From: Corynebacterium senegalense
GTDB taxonomy: Bacteria; Actinomycetota; Actinomycetes; Mycobacteriales; Mycobacteriaceae
Direction: 5' to 3'
NCBI RefSeq assembly: GCF_900411315.1
Contig: NZ_LS990887.1
Coordinates: forward strand, 186,001-250,000
DNA: 64,000 nucleotides
Part shown: one piece after another, positions 32,349 to 40,872 of the stretch
How the letters are laid out: each line of letters opens with the position of its first letter
How positions within the stretch are numbered: position 1 is the first letter of the stretch
The notes under the pieces: model-generated
The model's input: the letters and a program-made list of their open reading frames with translations, nothing else
What the model was told of the DNA's origin: nothing
Databases searched by the model: none
Made by a program: the position numbers and the translations under genes

Positions 32349-32612
32349 GTGAAAACCTTCGATGACCTTTTTGCCGAACTCACCCGCAAAGCCGCCGAGC
32401 GCCCCGCCGGTTCCGGAACCGTGGAGGCCCTGGACAAGGGTGAGCATTTCATCGGCAAGAAGATCATCGAGGAGGCCGGCGAAGTGTGGATCGCCTCCGA
32501 GTACCAGTCCGATGCCGAGCTGGCCGAGGAGATGAGCCAGCTCATGTACTGGACCCAGGTGATGATGATCAAGCGCGGTATCACCCCCGACGACATCTAC
32601 AAGTACCTCTAG
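32349..32612 (+). CDS. hisE: phosphoribosyl-ATP pyrophosphatase
   Basis: An 87-residue stand-alone HisE, which hydrolyses phosphoribosyl-ATP to phosphoribosyl-AMP in histidine synthesis. The MazG-like helical core shows [16 protein letters not shown], with metal-binding acidic residues, and [15 protein letters not shown]. It starts with GTG at 32349 and precedes hisG by 12 bp, the usual actinobacterial pair. Confidence 0.95.
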   Translation: MKTFDDLFAELTRKAAERPAGSGTVEALDKGEHFIGKKIIEEAGEVWIASEYQSDAELAEEMSQLMYWTQVMMIKRGITPDDIYKYL

Positions 32613-32624
32613 GAGCGCACCACC

Positions 32625-33473
32625 GTGATCAAGATCGCCGTTCCCAACAAGGGATCCCTGTCCGAGAAGGCTATGGAGGTGCTCACCGAGGCCGGCTACA
32701 AGAGCCGCGGGATGCACAAGTCGCTCAACGTCCTCGACGAGGACAACGGGGTCGAGTTCTTCTTCCTGCGCCCCAAGGACATCGCCATCTACGTCGCCCA
32801 GGGCCACCTCGACCTGGGCATCACCGGCCGCGACCTCGCCCTCGACTCCCGCGCGAAGGTCGAGGAGGTGCTGCAGCTCGGCTTCGGCAGCTCCACCTTC
32901 CGCTTCGCCGCCCCGCAGGGGGAGGCGTGGACCGTGGAGGCGCTGCAGGGCCGCCGCATCGCCACCTCCTACCCGCACCTGGTCGAGGACTACCTCGCCG
33001 CCCGCGGCATCGCGCCCGCCGAGGTGATCCGCCTCGACGGCGCGGTTGAGATCTCCATCAAGCTGGGCGTGGCCGACGTCATTGCCGACGTCGTCTCCAC
33101 GGGCACGACACTGCGGCAGCAGGGCCTCGCCGCGTTCGGCGAGCCGATCACGAGCAGCGAGGCTGTCGTCGTCAAGCGTGCCGGCGTCGAGCTCGACGCG
33201 CGCCACGACGTCGTGCTCAAGCGCATCAAGGGCATCCTCAACGCACAGACCTATCTGATGATCGACTACAACGTCTCGCGCGACAAGCTCGAGGCCTCGA
33301 CGGCCATCACCCCGGGCATCACTGGGCCGACGGTCTCCCCGCTGTCGCGGGAGGGCTGGGTCGCCGTGCGCGCCATGGTGCCGCGGCTCGACGCGAACAA
33401 GGTGATGGACGATCTGGCTAGCGTCGGAGCGGAGGGCATTCTGGCCACTGAGCTGCGAATCGCCCGACTCTGA
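32625..33473 (+). CDS. hisG: ATP phosphoribosyltransferase, long form
   Basis: A 282-residue HisG_L, the first and feedback-controlled enzyme of histidine synthesis. The catalytic part shows IAVPNKGSLSEKAMEVL, DLGITGRDLALD and the PRPP-binding ADVIADVVSTGTTLRQQGL. The C-terminal 75 residues form the ACT-like regulatory domain that binds histidine, ending with VMDDLASVGAEGILATELRIARL. The GTG start follows AGGAGCGC. Confidence 0.96.
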   Translation: MIKIAVPNKGSLSEKAMEVLTEAGYKSRGMHKSLNVLDEDNGVEFFFLRPKDIAIYVAQGHLDLGITGRDLALDSRAKVEEVLQLGFGSSTFRFAAPQGEAWTVEALQGRRIATSYPHLVEDYLAARGIAPAEVIRLDGAVEISIKLGVADVIADVVSTGTTLRQQGLAAFGEPITSSEAVVVKRAGVELDARHDVVLKRIKGILNAQTYLMIDYNVSRDKLEASTAITPGITGPTVSPLSREGWVAVRAMVPRLDANKVMDDLASVGAEGILATELRIARL

Positions 33474-33494
33474 GTTGTGCGTATGATGGCGGAC

Positions 33495-34925
33495 ATGAGT
33501 ACTCGTACAGAAGTAGATCTGCTCGGCCCCATGGAAGTCCCCGCTGACGTTTACTACGGTGTGCACACCCTGCGGGCGATCAACAACTTCAACATCTCCG
33601 GCTCCACCATCAACGACCTGCCCGAATTCATCCGCGGCATGGCCCAGGTGAAGAAGGCCACCGCGATGGCCAACCGCCGCCTCCACGCTCTGCCGAAGAA
33701 GAAGGCCGACGCCATCATGTGGGCCTGCGACCAGATCATCGAGGAGGGCCGCTGCCTCGATCAGTTCCCGATCGACGCCTTCCAGGGCGGGGCCGGCACC
33801 TCCGTCAACATGAACACCAACGAGGTCGTCGCCAACCTCGCCCTCGAGCACCTCGGCCACGAGAAGGGCTCCTACGACGTCATCAACCCCAACGACGACG
33901 TCAACATGTCCCAGTCCACCAACGACGCCTACCCGACCGGCTTCCGCCTCGGCGTCTACTACGCCGTGCAGGGCCTGCTCCAGGAGCTCGACGAGCTGCA
34001 GAAGGCCTTCCGCGCGAAGGGCGACGAGTTCCACGACGTCATCAAGATGGGCCGCACCCAGCTGCAGGACGCCGTGCCGATGACCCTGGGCCAGGAGTTT
34101 ACCGCCTTCGGCGCGAACCTGGCCGAGGAGCAGCGCACCATCCAGTCCGCGGCGGAGGCCCTGCTCGAGGTCAACCTCGGCGCCACCGCCATCGGCACCG
34201 GCATCAACACCCCGTCCGGCTACCGCGACCAGGTCGTCGCGGCGCTGCGCGAGGTCACCGGGCTCGACATCCAGGCCTCCCCGGACCTCATCGAGGCCAC
34301 CTCGGACACCGGCGGCTACGTCATGATGCACTCGGCCATCAAGCGCGCCGCGATGAAGCTGTCCAAGATCTGCAACGACCTGCGCCTGCTCTCCTCCGGC
34401 CCGCGCGCCGGCCTCAACGAGATCAACCTGCCGGAGCGCCAGGCCGGTTCCTCGATCATGCCCGCGAAGGTCAACCCGGTGATCCCCGAGGTGGTCAACC
34501 AGGTCTGCTTCAAGGTCTTCGGCAACGACATCACCGTCTCCATGGCCTCCGAGGCGGGCCAGCTGCAGCTCAACGTGATGGAGCCGGTCATCGCGGAGTC
34601 GATCTTCGGGTCGATCAACCTCCTCCGCAACGCCGCGCGCACCCTCCGCGAGAAGTGCGTGACGGGAATCACCGCGAACAAGGAGGTGTGCGAGGCCTAC
34701 GTCACCAGCTCGATCGGCATCATCACCTACCTCAACCCGTACATCGGGCACCACAACGGCGACGTCATCGGCAAGGAGGCTGCTCTCACCGGCCGCGGCG
34801 TGCGCGAGCTCGTCCTCGAGCGCGGCCTGATGACGGAGGCGGAGCTCGACCGCGCGTTCAGCAAGGAAAACCTCATGCACCCGGAGTACCGGGGCAAGCT
34901 CTACCTCGACGAGGACGACAACTAG
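33495..34925 (+). CDS. aspA: aspartate ammonia-lyase
   Basis: A 476-residue member of the fumarase/aspartase family, making fumarate and ammonia from aspartate. The family signature [15 protein letters not shown], with the catalytic serine, is intact (about 315-330), as are [17 protein letters not shown] and the substrate-binding [11 protein letters not shown]. Starts at 33477 (in-frame ATG) or 33495 are possible; I use the one before [15 protein letters not shown]. It lacks the long N-terminal extension that I recall in C. glutamicum AspA. The next gene encodes a C4-dicarboxylate carrier. Confidence 0.94.
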   Translation: MSTRTEVDLLGPMEVPADVYYGVHTLRAINNFNISGSTINDLPEFIRGMAQVKKATAMANRRLHALPKKKADAIMWACDQIIEEGRCLDQFPIDAFQGGAGTSVNMNTNEVVANLALEHLGHEKGSYDVINPNDDVNMSQSTNDAYPTGFRLGVYYAVQGLLQELDELQKAFRAKGDEFHDVIKMGRTQLQDAVPMTLGQEFTAFGANLAEEQRTIQSAAEALLEVNLGATAIGTGINTPSGYRDQVVAALREVTGLDIQASPDLIEATSDTGGYVMMHSAIKRAAMKLSKICNDLRLLSSGPRAGLNEINLPERQAGSSIMPAKVNPVIPEVVNQVCFKVFGNDITVSMASEAGQLQLNVMEPVIAESIFGSINLLRNAARTLREKCVTGITANKEVCEAYVTSSIGIITYLNPYIGHHNGDVIGKEAALTGRGVRELVLERGLMTEAELDRAFSKENLMHPEYRGKLYLDEDDN

Positions 34926-34952
34926 AGTTTGCTGGCAGCGTTGGAGTGCTGA

Positions 34953-34966
34953 ATACTGATAAGTAT
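34953..34966. promoter_or_regulatory. AT-rich inverted repeat between aspA and the C4-dicarboxylate carrier
   Basis: ATACT-GATA-AGTAT, nested inside a wider dyad TTGCTGG (34929-34935)/CCAGCAA (34975-34981), fills the 71-bp gap and ends just before the carrier ribosome site. It could be a processing hairpin or an operator. No U-run follows, so it is not a standard terminator. Confidence 0.35.
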
Positions 34967-34996
34967 CACCAGCCCCAGCAATAGGGAGACATTCCA

Positions 34997-36307
34997 ATGC
35001 TGCTAGCACTACAACTCATCATCCTCTTCGGCGCCATCGTTCTCGGCGCCCGCATGGGCTCCATCGCCATCGGCTTCGCCGGCGGCCTTGGAGTCCTTCT
35101 TCTTGGGTTGACGGGCATGAACGTCACCGCCGACGACATCCCCTTCGACGTCATCGGCATCATCATGTGTGTCATCGCCGCGATCTCGGCGATGCAGCTC
35201 GCGGGAGGCATGGACTACCTCGTCCACGTCGCAGAGCGCTTCCTGCGCCGCAACCCGAAGCGCATCACCCTGTACGCCCCGATCGTCACCTGGCTCATGA
35301 CCGTTCTGGCGGGCACCGGTCACACCGCCTTCTCCACGCTGCCCGTCATCGTCGAGGTGGCCCAGGAGGGCAAGGTCCGCCCGTCGCGCCCGCTGTCCGT
35401 CGCGGTCATCGCGTCCCAGATGGCCATCGTCGCCTCCCCGATCTCCGCGGCGGTGGTGTTCATGGCCTCCGTCCTCGAACCCCTCGGCGTCGGCTACCTT
35501 CAGCTGCTCGGGGTGATGCTCCCGGCGACGTTCCTGGCCATCTTCCCGACCGCCTGGATCTCCAACCGCCTGGGCAAGGACCTCGAGGACGATCCGGTCT
35601 ACCGTGACCGGCTCGAGCACGGCCTGGTCTCGCAGCCCACCCCGGCCGCCGAGTACGTCGCCCCGAAGGGCGCCAAGGCGTCGGTGGGCATCTTCCTCGC
35701 CGCCATCGTCATCGTCATGGCCTACGCCACGCTCATCTCGGAGCAGGTCGGGCTCATCCCGAACCCGACGATCCCGCGCAACGAGGCGATCATGGCGATC
35801 ATGCTCGCGGCCGCCGCCGTCATCCTCCTCGTCACGCGCCAGAAGTCGGCGGAGATCCTCAACACCCAGGTGTTCCGCTCGGGCATGTCGGCCTCCGTCT
35901 GCGTGCTCGGCGTTGCCTGGCTGGGCACCACCTTCATCAACCACTACATCGAGGACATCCAGACCATCGCGGGCGACGTCCTGCACGCTCGCCCGTGGCT
36001 GCTCGCCGTCGTGCTCTTCTTCGCGGCCTCGCTGCTCTACTCGCAGGCGGCCACCGCGAAGGCGCTCATGCCCGCCGCGATCGCCATCGGAGTCAGCCCG
36101 CTGACCGCGCTGGCCGCGTTCCCGGCTGTCTCCGCGCTCTTCGTCCTGCCGACCTACCCGACGCTGCTCGCGGCTGTCGAGATGGACGACACGGGCTCCA
36201 CGCGCATCGGCAAGTACGTCTTCGACCACCCGTTCATCGTTCCGGGTGTGGTCTGCATCGCCCTGTCGGTGATCCTCTCCTACGCCATCGGCGCGGTTGT
36301 AATCTAG
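34997..36307 (+). CDS. DcuA/DcuB-type anaerobic C4-dicarboxylate transporter
   Basis: A 436-residue membrane carrier with 10-12 hydrophobic spans. The Dcu-family hallmarks are clear: GARMGSIAIGFAGGLGVLLLG at the N-terminus, VTWLMTVLAGTGHTAFSTLPVI, ASQMAIVASPISAAVV, and near the end ALFVLPTYPTLLAAVEMD. The family exchanges aspartate, fumarate, malate and succinate. Beside aspA it suggests aspartate uptake, deamination to fumarate, and succinate export during oxygen-limited growth (inference). The ATG follows AATAGGGAGAC. fhs starts 4 bp after its stop. Confidence 0.93.
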   Translation: MLLALQLIILFGAIVLGARMGSIAIGFAGGLGVLLLGLTGMNVTADDIPFDVIGIIMCVIAAISAMQLAGGMDYLVHVAERFLRRNPKRITLYAPIVTWLMTVLAGTGHTAFSTLPVIVEVAQEGKVRPSRPLSVAVIASQMAIVASPISAAVVFMASVLEPLGVGYLQLLGVMLPATFLAIFPTAWISNRLGKDLEDDPVYRDRLEHGLVSQPTPAAEYVAPKGAKASVGIFLAAIVIVMAYATLISEQVGLIPNPTIPRNEAIMAIMLAAAAVILLVTRQKSAEILNTQVFRSGMSASVCVLGVAWLGTTFINHYIEDIQTIAGDVLHARPWLLAVVLFFAASLLYSQAATAKALMPAAIAIGVSPLTALAAFPAVSALFVLPTYPTLLAAVEMDDTGSTRIGKYVFDHPFIVPGVVCIALSVILSYAIGAVVI

Positions 36308-36311
36308 GGCC

Positions 36312-37967
36312 ATGAGCACTGACGTAGAAATTGCCCAGGCCCATTCCCTCGAGCCCATCACTGACATCGCCGCGAAGGCGGGGGTGCCGGGGGAGGCGCT
36401 CATCCCGTACGGCAGGCACATGGCGAAGGTGGACACCAGCCATGCCGAGGGCGCGCAGCCCGGCAAGCTCGTGCTGGTCACCGGGGTGTCCCCGACGCCG
36501 GCGGGGGAGGGCAAGTCGACCGTCCTGATCGGGCTGACCGACGCGATGGCCCGGCTGGGCCACAACGCGATGGTCGCGCTGCGCGAGCCCTCGCTGGGCC
36601 CCGTGATGGGCATCAAGGGCGGAGCCGCCGGCGGCGGCTACTCGCAGGTCGTGCCGATGGAGAACATCAACCTGCACTTCACGGGCGACTTCCACGCCAT
36701 CACCTCCGCCAACAACACGCTGGCCGCGCTCATCGACAACCACATCCACCAGGGCAACGAGCTCGGCATTGACCCCCGGCGGGTCACCTGGCAGCGCTGC
36801 CTGGACGTCAACGACCGCTCCCTGCGCAGCGTGGTCACCGGCCTCGGCGGCCCCGCCAACGGTGTTCCCGCGCAGACCGGGTTCACCATCACGGCCGCCT
36901 CCGAGATCATGGCCATCCTCGGGCTGGCCACCGACCTCGAGGACCTCAAGCGCCGCCTCGCCGCGATCACCATCGGGCTGACCTACGACAAGCGCCCCGT
37001 CACCGCGGGCGACCTCGATGCGCAGGGCGCGATGGCGGCGCTGCTCAAGGAGGCGATCAAACCCAACCTCGCGCAGACGCTCGGCGGGACCCCCGCGTTC
37101 ATCCACGGCGGGCCCTTCGCCAACATCGCGCACGGCTGCAACACCCTAATTGCCACCCGCACCGCCATGAACTACGCGGACATCGTCCTCACGGAGGCCG
37201 GTTTCGGCTCCGACCTGGGCGCCGAGAAGTTCTTCGACATCAAGGCCCGGTACGGCGGCCTAGACGTCGCTGGGGCGGTGGTCGTGGCCACGATTCGGTC
37301 GATGAAGTACAACGCCGGCGTGCCGAAGGACAGGCTGACGGAGGAGAACGTGGACGCGGTCCGGGAGGGGATCGTGAACCTGGAGCGACACGTGGAGAAC
37401 GTCGCCAAGTTCGGCATGACCCCCGTGGTGGCGATCAACCTCTTCACCAGCGACACCGACGCGGAGCGGGCGTTCGTCCGCGACTGGGCCGCCGAGCGCG
37501 GCGTCGCCCTGGAGGAGTGCGAGGTGTGGGCGAAGGGCGGCGAGGGCGCCCTCGACCTCGCGCGAACGGTGCTGGACAACCTCGGCGAGGGGACCTCGCA
37601 CCCGCTCTACGACCCCGCGGACGGGGTGGAAAACTCGATCGCCACCATCGCGAGGGAGATCTACCGCGCCGAGAGCGTCCAGTACTCCGTCAACGCGAAG
37701 AAGGACCTGCAGACGCTGAAGGACAACGGCTTCGACACCCTGCCCGTGTGCGTGTCCAAGACGCAGTACTCCTTCTCCGACGAGCCGACGCTTCTGGGCG
37801 CGCCCGAGGGGCACACGCTGCACGTGCGCAAGCTCATCCCGCGCACGGGAGCGGGCTTCGTCCTCGCGCTGACCGGCGACGTGATGACCATGCCGGGGCT
37901 GCCGAAGAAGCCGGCCGCCAACAACATCGACGTCGACGAGACCGGCGTCGTCTCCGGCCTGTTCTAG
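36312..37967 (+). CDS. fhs: formate--tetrahydrofolate ligase
   Basis: A 551-residue ATP-dependent ligase making 10-formyl-THF from formate. The P-loop TPAGEGKST (about 63-72) and the family motifs GGGYSQVVPMENINLHFTGD and TEAGFGSDLGAEKFFDIK are intact, as is the C-terminal GDVMTMPGLPKKPAA. It is close-spaced (4 bp) behind the C4-dicarboxylate carrier. The stop lies just 8 bp before the decayed transposase, so the insertion or its deletion scar reached the very end of this gene without truncating the visible core. Confidence 0.95.
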   Translation: MSTDVEIAQAHSLEPITDIAAKAGVPGEALIPYGRHMAKVDTSHAEGAQPGKLVLVTGVSPTPAGEGKSTVLIGLTDAMARLGHNAMVALREPSLGPVMGIKGGAAGGGYSQVVPMENINLHFTGDFHAITSANNTLAALIDNHIHQGNELGIDPRRVTWQRCLDVNDRSLRSVVTGLGGPANGVPAQTGFTITAASEIMAILGLATDLEDLKRRLAAITIGLTYDKRPVTAGDLDAQGAMAALLKEAIKPNLAQTLGGTPAFIHGGPFANIAHGCNTLIATRTAMNYADIVLTEAGFGSDLGAEKFFDIKARYGGLDVAGAVVVATIRSMKYNAGVPKDRLTEENVDAVREGIVNLERHVENVAKFGMTPVVAINLFTSDTDAERAFVRDWAAERGVALEECEVWAKGGEGALDLARTVLDNLGEGTSHPLYDPADGVENSIATIAREIYRAESVQYSVNAKKDLQTLKDNGFDTLPVCVSKTQYSFSDEPTLLGAPEGHTLHVRKLIPRTGAGFVLALTGDVMTMPGLPKKPAANNIDVDETGVVSGLF

Positions 37968-37974
37968 TTGGCGA

Positions 37975-38560
37975 GTTGTACTGACCGGGGACGTTGATCA
38001 ATCGTGAGAAGGGCGTCTGGTTGCCACAGGCCGTGTGCGGGCGGTGCTGGTTGTAGTAGTGCAGCCAACCGTCGAGCTCGCCGCGTCGTTCGGCCTCGGA
38101 GGTGTAGCAGCGGGCGTAGGCCCAGCTGTCGGACAGGACACGCTCGACGGTGACACCGCGGACGTTGAACCACTCGACAGCCCTGATCAGGACAGCGGTG
38201 GCGGTGACCGCGGTTTCGTCGTCGTGGATTTCAGCGTAGGCGACGCGGGAGTAATCGTCGATGACGGTGTGGACGCAGGCCTTGCCCATAAGCGGGTCGT
38301 AGTGCTTGTTCTTGGGCTTGCCTGGTGTGGCGGCGGTTCTTTCCTCCTTGTCGTCGGCCAACGTAGCGCCACCCTCCGCCGTCGGGGATGGTGCCGAGCT
38401 TCTTCACGTCGACGTGGAGCATGGAGCCGGGGTGGTCGTCTTCGTAGCGGCGGATGGGTTCATCCGTGGCACGGTCGACGTGGGTCAGTCGGTTGAGGTG
38501 GCGGGGAGTGAGCGCAGCGTTCGCGTGGGATATAGGGGCTCTTCTGGATAGGACGAGGGC
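37975..38560 (-). pseudogene. decayed IS481-family transposase
   Basis: Minus-strand translation gives DDE-integrase fragments of an IS481-type transposase in more than one frame. The upstream piece (about 38550-38350) reads RLTHVDRATDEPIRRYEDDHPGSM and HVDVKKLGTIPDGGGWRYVGRRQ. A frame change near 38350 leads to HYDPLMGKACVHTVIDDYSRVAYAEIHDD. At VERVLSD the sequence jumps directly to WAYARCYTSEAERR, so the middle of the catalytic core, with the second Asp region and the RPYRPQTNGKIERFHRTL-type segment, has been deleted. The N-terminal helix-turn-helix part is also missing. The piece ends NVPGQYN and then runs into the fhs antisense. No intact terminal repeats are seen. Confidence 0.85.
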
Positions 38561-38626
38561 CAGCGGGATACCCGCTGCCCTCATCGTTTGGTCTGGTGGT
38601 GCAGTATCTGCGCTGGACAGTGCGGT

Positions 38627-39040
38627 TCAACCGCCGTAAGTGCCAAAGGACCACCCGTTGCCGTCGGGATCCCTGAGACTGAACCCGCGGGAGTCGTGGT
38701 CATTTTGCTCGGCCAAGGGGTGGGTGATCTCGGCGCCCAACCTGATGGCCTTGGCATACACTTCATCGGGGTGATCTGTGACCACATAAAGGTCAACCTG
38801 ATGGGGGGAGGGGTGGTCGTTGGAAATGCTGGCGATCATGATGCGGCCACCCTCGGGCCAGAGGAGTTCAGAGTGTACAACCTCCCCTCCGGCTTGTGTA
38901 CTGCTCTGCGCTGGCACCACGATCCCCTCCTCGAAACCGAGACCGGTGAGGAAGCGGCGCAGGGCATGAGGATCGTCGGAGAAGAGGGCGGGCCAGATGC
39001 TGTGGTCGGTGCGTTGGCTGTTCTGGGGTGTCATGGTCAT
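38627..39040 (-). CDS. VOC (glyoxalase/bleomycin-resistance) superfamily protein
   Basis: A 137-residue single VOC domain made of two beta-alpha-beta-beta-beta modules: SIWPALFSDDPHALRRFLTGLGFEEG and VDLYVVTDHPDEVYAKAIRLGAEITHPLAEQ, ending SRGFSLRDPDGNGWSFGTYGG. This form is common among small-molecule detoxification proteins; its ligand is unknown. I chose the ATG at 39040, which lies inside a perfect hairpin; an upstream TTG at 39082 is the alternative. It follows the AraC gene by about 57 bp on the same strand. The DNA is less GC-rich than its surroundings. Confidence 0.82.
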   Translation of the reverse strand: MTMTPQNSQRTDHSIWPALFSDDPHALRRFLTGLGFEEGIVVPAQSSTQAGGEVVHSELLWPEGGRIMIASISNDHPSPHQVDLYVVTDHPDEVYAKAIRLGAEITHPLAEQNDHDSRGFSLRDPDGNGWSFGTYGG

Positions 39041-39046
39041 GACACC
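39027..39046. repeat. perfect inverted repeat over the VOC gene start codon
   Basis: GGTGTCATG and CATGACACC form 9-bp arms around a 2-base centre. On the minus strand the arms contain both candidate ATG codons (39040 and 39034). It could be a protein-binding site or an RNA hairpin hiding the start. Confidence 0.6.
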
Positions 39047-39097
39047 AGTATTGTCGAAGAGAGGGGCACCCGTCTTGGACAAATACGAACAGCACTT

Positions 39098-39916
39098 TCA
39101 TTGGCCACGCGCCATCTGGTCGTCGCGCAACCAAGACGTGATGCTCGTGCCTGTGATAGCTCGCCAATCTCGTGCAAGGTGGGGCTGGTCGGTGAAACCT
39201 GCAGTGAATGCCACGTCCGCCAGAGGAGTGTTGGTGGTGACGAGTTGACGGGCATTATCGAAGCGCACGATCCGGGAGGCTTCCTTCGGTGTGACACCCA
39301 GGTGAGTGTGGAATTGCTGCTGCAAGCGTCGGGACGACCAACCTACTTCCCGCGACACAGCTTCCACGCGTACCTGTCCACGGGATGCGATGATCTGCCG
39401 CCATGCTTGGGCAACCTCGGGTGGCACCGGGTCCGGGTCGGACCGGAGTCCGGCCTGCAGAACGGAAAACAGGATGCCTGCCCGTAGCGTCCAATCGTCC
39501 GTGGCACCTAATCGCTCCCGCAAGCATCCAGCGCGCGGCCACACGTCGTCGAGTGTGTGGCATCCTTGGGCAAGCGATGCCACTGGCAAAACGAACAATC
39601 TCTGGGCGGCCAAGGGATCCAAGTTTAGTTCGATGCCGTGTTGCGAGCCATCGTGATGCACCCGGGTTGCGTGGGAATGAAGTCCAGCCAGTAGGGCACC
39701 GCGGCGCACGATGTCATGAGTTGTCACCTGGAACGCACCGGGTTCACCGACCAGGAGGCCTTCACTGAAGTCGATGATGAGCGTCACACAAGAAGTCGGC
39801 ATACCGAGGTGAACACCAGGCTGGAATCCGGTGACGCGATATCCCGTGGCGCCTCGGACAACCTGTCGCATGGCGGGCGGCACTGGGAACACGACGAACT
39901 CATCAGTCCCTGTCAT
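39098..39916 (-). CDS. AraC-family transcriptional regulator
   Basis: A 272-residue regulator. The N-terminal ligand/dimer domain (about 1-160) is of unknown specificity. The C-terminal double helix-turn-helix shows VEAVSREVGWSSRRLQQQFHTHLGVTPKEASRIVRFDNARQL and LADVAFTAGFTDQPHLARDWRAITGTSITSW. The VOC gene lies downstream on the same strand and is its most likely target. Base composition is lower in GC than in the flanking core genes, consistent with acquisition along with the neighbouring IS remnant. The 133 bp up to the next gene hold nothing recognisable. Confidence 0.9.
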   Translation of the reverse strand: MTGTDEFVVFPVPPAMRQVVRGATGYRVTGFQPGVHLGMPTSCVTLIIDFSEGLLVGEPGAFQVTTHDIVRRGALLAGLHSHATRVHHDGSQHGIELNLDPLAAQRLFVLPVASLAQGCHTLDDVWPRAGCLRERLGATDDWTLRAGILFSVLQAGLRSDPDPVPPEVAQAWRQIIASRGQVRVEAVSREVGWSSRRLQQQFHTHLGVTPKEASRIVRFDNARQLVTTNTPLADVAFTAGFTDQPHLARDWRAITGTSITSWLRDDQMARGQ

Positions 39917-40049
39917 AAGCCAAGCTTGTCAGACCATCGCTCATTCCGCAGCCTCGCGCTTCACGTCGATCTGCGGACCAGCTGGACTCGCGACTAGTGA
40001 CTCCTTCCACCTCTGCCCACGTCTCGATCAACGCCTCCGGTCAATACAG

Positions 40050-40847
40050 CTAGTCCGCCGTCGAGCCCGGCCAGCCCGGGTAGGGCGGCGGCGTCCCGCC
40101 GAAGGCGGGGCAGAGGTCTCGGAAGGAGCACCAGCCGCACAGCTTCGTCTTGTTCGGCCGGAAGGTGCCCTCCTTCCCGTCGCCCTCGATCTTCGCCCAG
40201 AGGTCGCCGAGGTCGCGCTCGAAGTACTCCAGCTCCTCGCGCGACGGGCTGAGGAAGAGCGAGTCGATGACCTTCAGGTACATCAGCCGCAGCTGGGCGG
40301 GGATCTCGCCGAACAGGCGCCAATAGACCAGCGCGTAGAAGCGCATCTGGAACTGCGCGTCCGCAGAGTAGCGCGGCAGGGGCTTCTTCCCGGTCTTGTA
40401 GTCGACGACGCGCACCTCGCCGGTCGGGGCGACATCGACGCGGTCGATGAACCCGCGCACGGGCACCCCGTTGGGAAGCACCGTGTCGACGTACATCTCC
40501 TGCTCGTGGGAGTCGAAGCCAAGGGGGTTTTCCATCTCGAAGTAGCCGCGGATCAGGGCCCGCGCGTCGACGAAGAGCTGGTGGGTGTCGTCGATCGGCT
40601 CGGCGGTGGTGGGGTCGTCGTCGCACATTCTCTCCCAGTGCGGCCTGATGCGCTTGACGGCGGCGGGGTAGGTGCGCTCCTCGCGCGGCCAGCCGTGCAT
40701 CTCCTCCAGCACCGCGTGGACGAGGGTGCCCTTGACCTGCGCCTCCGTCTTGTCTTCGGGGAGCCTGTCGATCGCCCGGAGGCGGTAGAGCAGCGGGCAC
40801 TGCTTGTAGTCGGAGGCGCGGGAGGGGGAGAGGGCGAGTGGCTTCAT
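40050..40847 (-). CDS. RecB-family PD-(D/E)XK exonuclease-like protein
   Basis: A 265-residue single-domain nuclease of the RecB/Cas4 type. Motifs: GTLVHAVLEEMHG (catalytic His region, about 40), RGFIDRVDVAPTGEVRVVDYKTGK (metal-binding Asp and D-x-K, about 135-158) and a QxxxY-like QFQMRFYALVYW. Four cysteines, one near the N-terminus (YKQCPLLYR) and three at the end (C-x2-C-x5-C in LCGWCSFRDLCP), form the [4Fe-4S] staple known in AddB and Cas4. No helicase domain or CRISPR array is present. The ATG at 40847 gives the family start MKPLALSPSRASDYKQC. It is divergent from the M18 peptidase gene. Confidence 0.9.
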   Translation of the reverse strand: MKPLALSPSRASDYKQCPLLYRLRAIDRLPEDKTEAQVKGTLVHAVLEEMHGWPREERTYPAAVKRIRPHWERMCDDDPTTAEPIDDTHQLFVDARALIRGYFEMENPLGFDSHEQEMYVDTVLPNGVPVRGFIDRVDVAPTGEVRVVDYKTGKKPLPRYSADAQFQMRFYALVYWRLFGEIPAQLRLMYLKVIDSLFLSPSREELEYFERDLGDLWAKIEGDGKEGTFRPNKTKLCGWCSFRDLCPAFGGTPPPYPGWPGSTAD

Positions 40848-40872
40848 GGTCCCCTCATCATAGAGTGGGGTC

